Shown: positions 12,150-23,135, counted from the first letter of the stretch. The stretch is DNA of 64,000 nt from Nephrocerus scutellatus (GCA_947095585.1 OX352761.1:50146019-50210018), one strand, 5' to 3'. Numbers and translations are program-made. Notes: generated by a model not told the origin, from the letters alone.

Positions 12150-13066
12150 CACCGAAAAGCTGGGGCTGAAGTATATTTTAGGAGTGCAGTAGTCGGTTGA
12201 AGATGGTAACAACTGGAATTATTGCAGTGGCCGTATGGTTTGTTGACAAAACACCATCTACACCCACAGTAAGACAGACCGAGCTGCGCGTTTTGCCATA
12301 GTTAATCCCCAGGCCACAGCTACTTAGTCGCTCAGAAGCTAACTGTCCTTAGAGCCCTCCCCATGAATTTGCTAATCACGGAAGGGTACTGTCCTGATAC
12401 AAGTATCACTACGTTATCTGCATACACGACAGCTTTCGTCCAACTTAAGTGTCCTAAGGACCTTGTTTATGACCAGCACCCACAGTAAGGGCGTTATTAC
12501 CCCTCCTTGGGGAGAGTATCTGTCGACTGATTTGGTGAAACTACTTCTGCCCAGATTAACTTGGATTTCATGAAAAAATTTAGGAGTTTCTCCACCTATA
12601 AGTGAGTGAGAGCAACCTGGATGGCATCAATGTGGACATTGTTGAAGGCAGCTTCTATATCGAGGAAGGTGTTTAATTGTGCGTCTCTGTAGAGTTGCCT
12701 TTAAGGTAAGCATGTTAGTATTTTGATACAGCCGTATCATCAAAACTTAGTCTAATGTGATAGTCTAAAATGCAGAGTTTCCAATAGGACGTGGGACAAG
12801 AGTTTTCCTTTGGATAAAATCTTATATAGACTGGCCGAGTCTTTGGTGGACTCAATGGATTGACAAAAATACATCCATAAACGTCGTATAGATTTCATCA
12901 TGGCTTTCTTTTATATATTTAGGCAGTCCTTGTAGAGCTGCCAAAAATTATTGGTGTAACTGGTATTGAATATAGATCTGGACAGTCTTTGGAGCTTATC
13001 CAGTTCATCATTCCACCAAGGTGGGTGCTTTTTCTTGCAGAGAGAAATTTTACAAACCGATAAACT
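12150..13066 (-). pseudogene. Antisense LINE reverse transcriptase fragment (frameshifted)
   Basis: Read on the minus strand from 13066 downwards. First comes the linker between endonuclease and RT (PPWWNDELDKLQRL, about 13025-12985). Then the RT core TFLDIEAAFNNVHIDAIQ lies near 12675-12620, followed by a stop. After frameshifts comes LLWVLVINKVLRTL and the catalytic box, which reads VVYADNVVIL near 12430-12400. The second catalytic aspartate is replaced by Asn, so the enzyme would be inactive. It belongs to the Jockey superfamily in a broad sense; the clade is uncertain. Confidence 0.75.
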
Positions 13067-13486
13067 GTGAACATTAAATCCTATAGTTCCCAGGAACTTA
13101 AAGAAGAGCTTGGAAGACGAGGTGTAAGCACCGCTGGAAATAAACAACAGTTATTTCTCCGATTACAACAAGTTGTTAAAGCGAAAAAGCAGCAGGCTGG
13201 TGAAGCGTTTTCAGTCGATGTGGAGTTAGTGGTGCGAAAATTGTCCACTTGCAACAAATGAATAGCAAGTTTTACTAGAGAACAAATGCAACGGCAAAGC
13301 GAACAAAGTGAAGAGTTAAGAAAAGACTTGAATTCTCAAATGAAGCAGCAAAGTAAACAATCGCAGCAACAGAATCAAGAGATTAAAAAGAGTTGATTCA
13401 GCAAAAGCAAGAATCGCAGCAGCAATCACAACAACTAAACGAGAAGTTGGAACAGCAAAGTCAAGGTCTGAAGAAAGATTTTATTG
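13067..13486 (+). pseudogene. gag: SAP-domain and coiled-coil Gag fragment of gypsy type 2
   Basis: The frame at 13067-13261 encodes YSSQELKEELGRRGVSTAG followed by NKQQLFLRLQQ. This fits the helix-loop-helix SAP DNA-binding motif (L-x-x-E-L-x-x-R-G-L-x-x-x-G-N-K). Downstream (13262-13486), after a stop, comes Gln-rich coiled-coil coding sequence. It matches the start of the Gag-like frame at 30.9 kb, so this is read as the N-terminus of the same retrotransposon family rather than a host SAP gene. It is cut at 13487 by an LTR-like sequence that also sits beside the 30.9-kb copy. Confidence 0.7.
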
Positions 13487-13635
13487 AAATATACATTGCT
13501 ATAAAAAACAAAGGTGGCAAGTAAGATTCTGTCACATACACACATTGTAAATTTGTGAAATAATTGTCCTGATCGAATTTTCACTAGGATAACTTGTGTT
13601 AAATAAAATGCTCCGCATAAAGGAGCCTATTCAAT
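13487..13635 (+). repeat. LTR fragment shared with the copia 3' end
   Basis: 149 bp matching 30672-30820 with only a few differences. It runs from AAATATACATTGCT to CCTATTCAAT and includes an AATAAA polyadenylation-like hexamer. The second copy lies directly after copia RNase H, so this is best read as LTR sequence of that copia family, here solo or truncated. The 18 bases CAATCGGTACAATTCTCA across its right edge also occur inside copia at 27836. Confidence 0.65.
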
Positions 13636-14211
13636 CGGTACAATTCTCAGAAATACGCGCACGGTTGCTTAAAGCCAACAAAGCCTACTATAGCCTGTCA
13701 AGACTCTTCAAATCCAGGAACTTAACCATAACATCCAAGCTGCTGATATATAAGACAATGGTCATACCAGTACTTACATATGGATCCGAGACTTGGGTGC
13801 TTAGCAAAAAGCATTCTGACCTCTTAGCCGCGTTCGAGAGAAAAGTCTTACGGAGAATTGTTGGCCCCGTATGTGAGGAAGGACGATTCCGGAGACTCTA
13901 TAATGATGAGATCTACGAGCGATGTCGACATCGTGAAGAAAATTAAGCTCGGTAGGCTCCGGTGGGCAGGACACCTAGCTTGCATGAGCGAAGAGGATCC
14001 TGCTCGGAAAGTCCTTTGCGGTAGGATTTATGGAACACGACAGCGAAGCCGGCCAAGCCTACGCTGTAAGGATTGCGTAGACCAGGACGCCCATAGTTTA
14101 GGGATGCCAAACTGGATGCATCGGCTCGAAATCGTGACCGGTGGAGCGACTTTTTGCTGGAGGCCAGGACAGGACCCCGGTTGTGGAGCCAAATATGATG
14201 ATGATGATTTG
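13636..14211 (+). pseudogene. LINE ORF2 C-terminal fragment ending in a (GAT)n tail
   Basis: The first part (to 13946) encodes the post-RT region LLKANKAYYSLSRLFKSRN, YKTMVIPVLTYGSETWVL and FERKVLRRIVGPV. A frameshift near 13880-13945 leads to KLGRLRWAGHLACM, PARKVLCGRIYGTRQRSRP and LGMPNW. These are typical of a widespread arthropod LINE group. The element stops at a (GAT)n/(ATG)n run at about 14195-14208, a simple-repeat 3' tail instead of poly(A). It is 5'-truncated, with no RT catalytic box. Confidence 0.8.
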
Positions 14212-14315
14212 CAATCAAACAACTCAGCCAGCCTCAGGTCGTCGACAGTCGATTTTTCTTTCCTCTTCCAACCACTCAACTTCATAATTTTTTTCATCAT
14301 TCTCGATGTCGTCTA

Positions 14316-15051
14316 ATTTGTCCTCGAGCCACATTCCGGCGTTTTTCCAAATATTCAGCAAGTGTATCAATCAACTCTCCTCGCTGAGTCACACAAAATA
14401 CCAAGTTGTCAGGTGTTTGTTTTGTCGACTAATGCATTGAATTATTGATTCTACTCGGCATGTTGTACTGGATCGCAAAACTTTCTTATCATACTTTTTT
14501 AAATACGATTGACTCTCTTCACCTATGCCTGGGCACTCGCACATGCGATATGCTCCATATTTTACGGAATAGAAAGCTTTCAAATTCAGATTACGTAAAA
14601 CTAGTCCAGCGGTCTGAATTCATTCTCACCGGTCGATTGTAATAGAATAAGTATTTTTGCAACGCTGCGGTGACTTCCCTGGTACATTTTGAGTTGACAG
14701 GATACAATTTGATAATATCTGAAGGCGTCCACCACTACTGGTAATGTTTTCTCTTCGAATTGACCGACGGCAATGGACCAAAATGATCAAGATGTAGAAT
14801 ATCGAATAGGATTGGTTTCTTCGGAATTTGGTGTAGATTTTGTTCTCATAAACGAACTGTAGCACCGTACATTATGCACTGAATGCAATTACGAATATGT
14901 ATACTGATCAAATCGACCTCGCATACCTGTATACCTTGATTTTCTATTTCTTAAGGTACATACAACAGAGTATCTCCAGTCGATGTGATATGGTATACCA
15001 GCCCTTCAATCAATTGGTATTCTTTGTTGCAAATAAAGGAAATCTATTGAT
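14316..15051 (-). pseudogene. Antisense Ty3/gypsy integrase remnant
   Basis: Not visible as one frame because it is badly broken. On the minus strand from about 15050 it encodes EYQLIEGLVYHI and DTLLYVP (pre-integrase), then IRNCIQCIMYGATVR (zinc-binding part). The core follows: HLDHFGPLPSVNSKRKH, then a stop, then IIKLYPVNSKCTREVTAAL and MNSDRWTSF, giving the first two catalytic aspartates. Further frames continue to about 14320. Several stops and shifts are present. The right edge is the TA used by the mariner insertion. Confidence 0.75.
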
Positions 15052-15106
15052 TAAGGTGCCGTAAAAGTTTATAGAAAAAGTAATAAATTTTTCATCAAAA
15101 ATTGCT

Positions 15107-16658
15107 TTATTGTTTTTCAAAATATTCGCCTTTAAGATCTATATACTTTTGCATACGCTCAAACCATTTATCGAAACACTTCTTCCAGTTCGAAGATGAT
15201 AGCTCCAAAACATTGTTTTTGAACGCTTCAACTGATTCTTCAGGCGATAATAAAAACAACCCATAAAAATTAAAATTTTTCTTGTAAATTCTCTAATCGA
15301 GGATACACACACACACACTGCGTGCTCGTTTTGTGGCAAAATCATCCACCAAATGCCGCAGCGGCAGCGAACAGCGCTGCTCACAAAGCACAGAGCTCAT
15401 ACTTTGCCGTGATCTGATGCGATATAGCGATATTTAAAAATTGTATATTAGGGTCCCCAAGGGGCCGATCGCTCCAAATTTTTACAAAAAGTGTTTTCCA
15501 TCGAAGACACACATGTGTACAAATCGGGTAAATTTTGTAAAATATTTGTATGGGAGCCTCCCGACCCCGCGGCCCGAGGGGCCTCAAATTTAAATAGAAA
15601 GTGTTGTCATGGGAGATATATATGTGTGCCAAATTTCAATAAAATCGGGATATAGAAAGTGGGTTAAAAATTGATCGCAAGATTCCATGGCACACAAATC
15701 CACAAACCCACAAACACACGGGCAAGTGAAGTTAATTTAGAGAAGTTAAAAATCGTTGTCCACGCATCTAATCTTTGATTGCTGGTAGCAGGAAGAAGTC
15801 ATTGGGTGTCAAGTCAGGGATGTAGGACAGATAGCCCATCAATTCGATCGTTTGAGTGCACAAATACTCCCTTGTTTGATGTGATGTCTGTGAGGTCGCA
15901 TTATCGTGATGCAAAATGATTCGCCGTTTTGGGTTGTTTTCTCTCAATTTGCTGAAAACCTCAGGCAAACAAATGGTCCCATACCAAGCTGAATTGACCG
16001 ACCGTCTTCTAAATTTCCAAGAGCCACAGTAGCCACATGACCGGTTTTCGTGAAGAAACACGCCCATTTGCTTTCCAACGCTCCGAGCTCGCACAAGTTT
16101 TGTTGGATTTTCTTCGAATTGGAAGACCCAAACAGCCGATTCCCCTTTTCTTTTCGGCTCATACGCAATTATCCATGACTTTTCACCTGTCAAGATCTTG
16201 TATACGTTTTTGGAAGTACCTTCAACGAATTGTTCAAGCATTTAGCGGCACCCATCGACACGAACCTTTTTTTGTGCGTCTGTCAAAAAATGTGGAATAC
16301 AACATGCACATAGCTTCCGCACCTTTAAATGTTCATGTAAGATCGTATATACGCTGGTGTTACTAATGCCTATGCATGCTTCGATTTCCCGATAAGTTAC
16401 ATGACGATCCTCTTCAATCCGTTTTATCACAGCATCGATGTTTTCTGGCACAACAGCTGTTTTTGGACGACCTTCACGAGGCTCGTCTTTGAGTGAACGT
16501 CGTTCGCGTTTAAATTCATTGCATTAATTATAAACACTAGCCAAGGATGGTGCTTCGTCGCCAAAAGTCGAATGAAGTGATTCGAACCACTGTTGTTGAG
16601 TTAGCCCCTTTCGAAAATCGTAAAAAATCATCACACGGAATGCAAGCGATAACTCCAT
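15107..16658 (-). pseudogene. mariner transposase, one internal stop and split by an insertion
   Basis: DDE/D transposase that cuts and pastes at TA sites. The start ATG (16656-16658, minus) gives MELSLAFRVMIFYDFRKG, then a helix-turn-helix region continuing through RHVTYREIEACIGISNTSV. One TAA lies in frame near residue 52 (about 16527). Catalytic blocks visible include GEKSWIIAYEP, WVFQFEENPTK, RIILHHDNATSQTS, YIPDLTPNDFF, the last two giving the second and third acidic positions. A frameshift lies near 16240. After MRGQRFLT the gene is split by ~500 bp of foreign DNA, then resumes SPEESVEAFKNNVLEL and runs to the stop at 15107-15109. Confidence 0.9.
15248..15744. mobile_element. ~500-bp non-autonomous element inserted in the mariner
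   Basis: Foreign sequence exactly between two joined parts of the transposase frame. It is homologous to blocks at 58.6-60.05 kb: the ACAACCCATAAAAATTAAA end, TAAATTCTCTAATCG near the left edge, GATCTGATGCGATATAGCG versus a related block at 59.76 kb, and TTTTTACAAAAAGTGTT. The right end has TTTAGAGAAGTT, an approximate inverse of the left TAAATTCTCTA. No coding capacity seen. A (CA)n run lies at 15303-15319. The class is unknown; it could be a MITE or Helitron-like element. Confidence 0.75.
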
Positions 16659-16804
16659 TTTTCCACTGAATTCAATTTTTCAAGTAAATAAAAAACAATG
16701 TTGCGATGCGAACTGACAGATTACTTTTGAGAAACATAACCTCCAAAAATGTTAAACTTTTTGACTGACATAGACCATTTTATAAAAACATTTACGGCAC
16801 CCTA

Positions 16805-17975
16805 TTATATACAATATGTGCATGCATGTGTTTCAATGCACTTGACATTAATAGCGAGCACAATACATATGCCCTAGTTGTTACATTGAGTCTGTCTGTG
16901 TCATCAATTGGCGATCAAATGCGTTTATTTACTTATGAGGATATCAGTAATTTATGATTGTTTATTTAGGCGAAAATTATATATGTCTATGAATATTTTT
17001 GGTTTTTTATTAAGGCAACTATTATTTATCAATATACGATTGTGAATATACAGTATTTAATTTACTTTTTTCTGATTGCCCGGCGTTTCAGGGTTAAAAA
17101 ATTTGACACTAATATCGCCCCACAGCTCTCCTCCCTTACACTCCAATAGCGGCGACTATGGAAACGATGCATATATCGGCCATCCCCTCTCATCCATTGA
17201 CCCTCTCCACCTAGAAGTGTCTTACCATCACTATTCACTTCAGCGACCCCCAGTCGACACCCACCTATAATGTTTGATTCCAGGTGATAAGTAATATGTA
17301 TACCAAGTTTGGTTAAAATTGGTCGACGCGTTGAAGAGTTGGTTATGCACAAACAAAGATACAAATAAATCTCTGTTCTATATACTTACTAGTTGAGTTA
17401 ACTGCGATGCACGGGTTTAAAATATGACAATAGAATTATATCGATCATCCAACCCCCTCATCTATCCCATCACCCTAGAGATTACTTACCAACACTATTT
17501 AGATCGGCGATCTCGAAAACTATTATTATTATAATATATACTATTATCGGCCTACCGAGGTATGTTATATACCGGCTGATTTTTTTAAGCTGGAACTTTC
17601 AAATATCTCGGAAAATATGCTCTCTACGAAAAAAATTTTCAAGATCAAAATTTAATCATTCCGCGGGGGAAATACATTAGTGCTAAAATTGATACCCCCC
17701 ACCACTTCTTGTAACTGGGGTGGGGGTAACTTTTGAAATTTAAATAGGAACCCCTAATTTTTATTGCAGATTTATATTATAAGACTAAAAGATCGCAGGA
17801 TTTGTTTGAAACATTTTTTTCAATTCATGATAATAACGCTGTAAAACGATATTAAATTTTTTTCGATTTCTCCTACTGAGAACCTATGCATACGATTCTG
17901 CAATACGTTTGCAAATAAAATATAAATATTGATAAATGTGATTTACTTATTTTACTTAGTATCTATAGTGTTCTG
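16805..17975. other. Non-coding flank between mariner and errantivirus
   Basis: AT-rich with several short low-quality frames. None contains a motif I recognise. A TTATTATTATAATATATACTATTAT run lies near 17522-17546. It includes repetitive-looking text (17060-17400), but no second copy is visible in the window. Confidence 0.35.
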
Positions 17976-18215
17976 TCAACGTGTTTACATCTTCAATTCA
18001 AGGCCAATCCTATAATCAAAACACCAGATGGTCAATTACGACGAAAATATTCAATACACTTTTTAATATTCATTCAAGGCCAAAAGTAAAGACAATAACA
18101 TGTTTACTCCTTCAAAGACGTAAACAAGTTCAAAGTCCAAAACTATTTCACAACCAAAAACACAAGTTGGATCACTCAACGAATAGTATATAAGACAACA
18201 CTTTAGAATAAGAGA
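17976..18215 (+). repeat. Partial 5' LTR of the errantivirus
   Basis: Matches 23853-24039 and 25269-25505 closely, from the TTTACATCTTCAATTCAAGG block to TTAGAATAAGAGA. It includes a TATATAAG promoter-like box near 18188. The left part of the LTR, present at 23.64 and 25.05 kb, is missing. The sequence after AGAGA differs from the 3' LTR: here a tandem array starts, there a TGATCAGTATTC initiator-like sequence follows. Confidence 0.75.
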
Positions 18216-18502
18216 GTGCAGAAGCTCCACAATAATTAATTGCATTATTAGCAAATTAAAAAAGTGCAGAAGCTCCACAATAATTAATTGCATTATTAGC
18301 AAATTAAAAAGTGCAGAAGCTCCACAATAATTAATTGCATTATTAGCTAATTAAAAAGTGCAGAAATTTCACAATAATTAATTGCATTATTAGCAAATTA
18401 AAAAAGGTGCAAAAATTTCACAATAATTAATTGCATTATTAGCAAATTGAAAAGTGCAAAAGTTCCACGAAAAGTAATTGTATTATTTGCAAAAATAAAA
18501 AG
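18216..18502 (+). repeat. Six tandem copies of a 47-49-bp unit in the errantivirus leader
   Basis: Units start with GTGCA at 18216, 18264, 18311, 18358, 18407 and 18454 and share CACAATAATTAATTGCATTA. The last unit is the most diverged. Position directly after the LTR and ahead of gag makes this an untranslated-leader repeat. Spacer sequences are not unique, so it is not a CRISPR array. Confidence 0.93.
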
Positions 18503-19179
18503 AAAAGTTAATAAATAAAGAAATTATACTAGCATACAAATAAAATTAATTGCATTATTAAAAAAAAATAAATAAATTAATTACACTACTATACAAATAA
18601 AATTATTGCAAACACTCTACTGTTCTATAAAAATAAAAATAAACAAATAATTTCAACAAAAGTGAAACAGAAGTGAATTTTTTTTTATTAAAGTGTATAA
18701 TTTTTACAACAAATTTGACTATTTGAAAGACATATAAAAACTTAAATAAACTATTGGCTAAAATAAAAGAAAAGACATACATTAATCAAAACAAACTATT
18801 GGTCGAAACAAAGATAAAATAATAATAAATAAAAATTAACATAAACTCTTGGTCAGCATTAAAATAAAATCAACACAGACGAATCAACATAATCAGACTA
18901 CATAATAAGTGCAACACAGCAACATACCACAAAGTAAGAAGAAATACAACAAACACAATAAAGTCGAAATAACTAGCAAATATTATTAGAAGACAACTCA
19001 TAACAAAATCACCAGGATCAACAACAAGAACAACAATGTCAAATTAAAATAAATTTTTAGATTTTACTAAATAAATATATATAAATATATATAAAATCAA
19101 AATAAATTTTTTTTTACTACTTATAGTTTAAAAAATAAAAATTATCTCTTTTTACAAAATTACAATTTAATTCAATTAA
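18503..19179 (+). other. A-rich leader of the errantivirus
   Basis: About 680 bp of strongly A-rich, reading-frame-poor sequence between the 48-bp array and gag. It is typical of the long leader of insect env-containing retroelements. No clear tRNA primer-binding site was identified. Confidence 0.55.
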
Positions 19180-20250
19180 ATGGCATTGGAAATTCAACAA
19201 AATAAAGTGGTCCTAGATCCCATTAAATATTTAAATTCCCTTCCTTACTATGACGGAAACACAGACAATTTATTAACATTCACAAATCTAATAGACAGAA
19301 TATATCCCTTACTAGCAACTTACGATGACCTTTCTCAATATTTATTCTCGGATATTATAAAAAGCAAATTAATCAGAAAAGCTAGAGAGATTATAGAAAT
19401 CAACACACAAGCCATTGCTTGGGGTGAAATTAAAGACGTTTTACAAAATAATTTTGCCGAAAGACGTAGCGTAGAAAAACCTTTTGACGAATTGAGAGGT
19501 GTTACCTTTAAAAATAATGTTTTAGGTTTTTTCAATGAAATCAAAGATAAATTACGAAAACTAAACAATAAAACTCTATTAGAAACTAGACCAGGTAAAA
19601 CAGCGAACGATTGTGCATTAAACAATATACGCACTGCACTAGACACATTTAAAAATAAAATTCCTGAACCAATGAAAACAATTCTAATTTGTCGAAATCC
19701 AGAAAACTTAGAATCAGCAATAGATATACTCAGTCAAACAGGCTACACAGACCAATCAACTCCAGAACAATTCTATAATCGTAATAATAATAGACAAACA
19801 CGTTATAATAATTATAATAATAATTATTTTTCCTCGAATAAACAAGAATACAAAAATAAATACCAACAGAACCCAAATAGAGACGAACATTTTAATAGAT
19901 ACAGACAAGAACCGAATCAAACAAAAAAAGAACAGTATACTTATAAAAATGACCAATATCAAAACAAAAAAGGACAATATTATAGAAAAGACCAGAAACA
20001 ATATACAAACAAACAATACGATAATTATAGACCTGATCAAAATCAAAATAGGAACAAACAATTTAATAATTACAGATATGACAGTTATAATAATTATAGA
20101 CAACCAAATCATAATCAATTAACAAGTGAGATTCAAAATAATTTACCAAATACCAAACATCAACAAACTGTTGAGCCAATGGAGATAAATAAATGTGAAA
20201 CAAGCGAAAATTTTCACTCACGAGCCTCGGAGGAGATTTACCATATGTAA
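19180..20250 (+). CDS. gag: Gag of the errantivirus
   Basis: Intact 356-residue frame starting MALEIQQNKVVLDPIKYLNS. It encodes the structural Gag of a 17.6/gypsy-like insect element. The N-terminal two thirds hold a capsid-like helical region (FTNLIDRIYPLLATYDDL, WGEIKDVLQNNFAERRSV, FFNEIKDKLRKLNNKTLL). The C-terminal third is extremely Asn, Gln, Tyr and Lys rich (about residues 200-330), with no CCHC knuckle. The absence of a zinc knuckle with a basic, polar tail instead is usual for errantivirus Gag. It ends two codons ahead of the pol start at 20253, in the same frame (TAA at 20248-20250). Strong A-bias is shared with the rest of the element. Confidence 0.85.
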   Translation: MALEIQQNKVVLDPIKYLNSLPYYDGNTDNLLTFTNLIDRIYPLLATYDDLSQYLFSDIIKSKLIRKAREIIEINTQAIAWGEIKDVLQNNFAERRSVEKPFDELRGVTFKNNVLGFFNEIKDKLRKLNNKTLLETRPGKTANDCALNNIRTALDTFKNKIPEPMKTILICRNPENLESAIDILSQTGYTDQSTPEQFYNRNNNRQTRYNNYNNNYFSSNKQEYKNKYQQNPNRDEHFNRYRQEPNQTKKEQYTYKNDQYQNKKGQYYRKDQKQYTNKQYDNYRPDQNQNRNKQFNNYRYDSYNNYRQPNHNQLTSEIQNNLPNTKHQQTVEPMEINKCETSENFHSRASEEIYHM

Positions 20251-20252
20251 GA

Positions 20253-23135
20253 ATGAAATCTAATAAAAATCCATTAAAATTTATTATCGATACTGGAGCA
20301 ACAAACTCTATTATAAATCCAGGTCTTTGTAATTCTAAATGGAAAGTACCAATTAATAAAATTCAAATTAAAGCACTACAACATAATATAAATGTAACTG
20401 AAAGAGTATCAGTTCCCCTTTTTAAAGAATTTGGTGATCTAAAGCAAAAAATTGACTTTTTGGTCTGCGCGTTCCATGATAAATACGACGGTATTATTGG
20501 AAACGACATACTAAAACGATTTAACGCTAAAATAGATTACAAACATAATCTATTAGAAATCAATGGACAAATTATACAAATGTTGTTTGAAAGATCAAAC
20601 AAACATACCGTACAATTATTGGTGAACCAACAAAAAGGACTAATTTACCTCAAGAAGCAGAAGTTCTTGAAAAACGAAGTAATTTTTGGCGAAGGAATTT
20701 ACAATGTTGAAAATCATAAGATTGAAGTTCAAACGAATGTAATATGCCAAAGTCCAATTGAAATAAATCCAAATGAAATTGAAGAAGTTAATATAAAATT
20801 TTTCTCTATAATAGAAGAATATAATAATAAATCATTAACGGAACAAATACGAACTCAACATCTCAACGCAGAAGAGAAGCAAAAATTATTGAAAATAATA
20901 AAACAATATTCAAACATTTTTTATCAAGAAAATTCAGATCTCTCTTTTACAAATGCAATCAAACATGAAATACGAACTACTGATAATGTACCAATAAACG
21001 CGAAGTCATACAGATATCCTTACATACATAAAGATGAAGTCAAAACCCAGATTCAAGAACTCCTCGAAAATAACATTATAAGGGCGAGCTATTCACCTTA
21101 TTCAGCCCCTGTGTGGATTGTACCGAAAAATGTCGACGCCAGTGGAAAACAAAAGTGGAGGCTTTTCATAGACTATCGTAAACTCAATGAAGTTACAATA
21201 GACGACAGGTACCCTTTACCAAATATTGATGATATACTAGATAAACTGGGCAGATGCCAGTATTTCACAACCCTTAACTTAGCAAAGGGATTTCATCAAA
21301 TAGAAATTGAGGAAAAAGATATTCATAAAACAGCCTTTAGCGTAGAAGGAGGACATTATGACATTAGGGGGACATCTTAAGAATGCCATTTGGACTGAAG
21401 ACAGCCCCAGCGACATTTCAAAGACTTATGAACAATATCTTAAAGAATTATATCAATAAGATTTGTTTAGTCTATCTGGACGACATTATCATCTTCTCTA
21501 CTTCAATACAAGAACAGATACATTCAATCAATTTAATATTTAATTGTTTAAGGAAAGCAAATCTAAAAATTCAATTAGATAAATCAGAGTTTCTAAAGAA
21601 AGAAACAGAATTTCTTGGTCATATAGTGACACAAAATGGAATAAAACCAAATCCCAAAAAACTTGAATGCATAAATAAATTTCCAATACCAAAAACTACG
21701 AAACAAATCAAACAATTCTTAGGACTCACTGGTTATTATAGGAAATTCATTAAAGACTATTCATTAATAGCAAAACCAATGACATCATTCTTAAAAAAGA
21801 ATACTAAAATAGACATTTCAAATATAAAATATCAAGAAAGTTTTAACACACTAAAAAAAGTATTAATAAACGATCCAATACTAAGTTACCCTGACTTTAC
21901 AAAAAAATTTACCCTTACAACATTATCATTTACACTTATGCATTAGGAGCAATACTTTCTCAAAATAATCATCCGATATGTTACGCTAGCAGAACATTAA
22001 ATGAACATGAAATAAATTACAGCACCATCGAAAAGAAACTATTAGCAATCGTCTGGTCAACAAAATATTTCAGACCATATCTTTTTGGACGTAAATTTAC
22101 AATCGAAACCGATCATTAACCTTTAACTTGGCTTTTTTCAATAAAAGAACCAAAATCAAAACTAGTAAGATGGAGACTAAAATTATCCGAATTTGATTAT
22201 GAAATCACGTATAAAAAAGGAACAAAAAACAAAAATGCAGACGCACTCTCCCGAATAGAAATAAATCTTACAGAAAGAAATGAAGAAAATGGATCAAACA
22301 TATTTCCACTTAGTAAATCCCCTTTAAATATATTTAAAACACAAATAGCAATCTTTAAAATTACTTCCGGTTCATTAAGAATTAAGCAAATACAAATTTT
22401 TAATAAAAATAGAAAAGTTATTCATATCAAATCACTAGATGAAGAAACAGCATTAATACTCTTAAAATCGCATTTCAATCCAAAATCCTTAAACTGTCTT
22501 TATGCATGCAGATAACGAAGAATTCATAAAGAATTCATTTATCAAAAATATTTTGCAGAACAAGGACAATTAAAAATAATTAAAACTAACAAATTCCTAA
22601 AGGACATAACAAATGAAGAAGAATTATTTGAAATTATTAAAAATGAACATCTCAGAAATAATCGCAGAGGAATCATAGAAGTATATAAAGAACTATTCTT
22701 AAAATTTTATCATTCAAAGTTCAACATTAGAATAACCCAATTTATCAATAATTTCGAAATATGTAATTTAGAAAAATATTATCGAAATCCAATTAAAAAT
22801 AAATATCAACTAACGGAAACCCCTTCAGCACCAAACGAAATTATTCATGCAGACGTTTTCTATTCATTTATTTAAAAATTACAGCAAGAACATGGACAGA
22901 ATTTAAAAGAAGTATTCTAACATTAATCGCTGCTATTGGACCAATAATTAAATTAATTATAGACAACGAGCTAGGATTTAAAGCCCTTCCACTAAAAGAA
23001 TTCTTACAAAACGAAAACATAGAAATCCATTATACTTCAAACTATAACCACACATCCAATTCAGATGTAGAAAGATTACATAACACAATCAACGAACACA
23101 TTAGATTATTAAGGCATGATCCTACCTATTAAAAC
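20253..23135 (+). pseudogene. pol: Pol of the errantivirus: protease, RT, RNase H, integrase (broken)
   Basis: The protease motif FIIDTGATNSIINPG lies near residue 10, followed by DGIIGNDIL. RT begins near 21000 with RASYSPYSAPVWIVPK, WRLFIDYRKLNEVT and YPLPNIDDIL. A stop at 21380 precedes [17 protein letters not shown] and the catalytic YLDD at about 21473-21484. The thumb follows ([12 protein letters not shown]). A further shift near 21930 leads to RNase H (about 21945-22260), which retains [12 protein letters not shown]. Integrase sequence from 22450 to 23135 is heavily degraded; HADVFYSF and IDNELGFKALPL can be picked out. At least four stops or shifts, so inactive. Confidence 0.85.

Larger units (their letters stand above)
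15054..16802 (-). mobile_element. mariner (Tc1/mariner) DNA transposon with TIRs
   Basis: The left end reads AGGTGCCGTAAAAGTTT and the right end, reverse-complemented, GGGTGCCGTAAATGTTT. This is a short terminal inverted repeat with two mismatches over ~17 bp. Both ends abut TA (15052-15053 and 16803-16804), the hallmark target duplication. Total length is ~1.75 kb, or ~1.25 kb once the internal insertion at 15248-15744 is subtracted, matching the ~1.3 kb usual for mariner. It carries one minus-strand transposase gene, inactivated, and sits in a decayed gypsy integrase. Confidence 0.92.

Noticed and set aside
13067..13261. Host SAP-domain protein gene
   Set aside because: The adjacent coiled-coil sequence matches the Gag of a gypsy element at 30.9 kb, and the frame stops after 64 residues.
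13618..13653. Shared 18-mer with copia interior (27836) as a recombination scar
   Set aside because: Too short to support beyond chance or microhomology; mentioned only in the LTR entry.
16037..16366. Plus-strand frame of 109 residues
   Set aside because: Opposite strand of the mariner transposase.
18216..18502. Regular short repeats resembling a CRISPR array
   Set aside because: Units abut without unique spacers, and the context is a eukaryotic retroelement leader.
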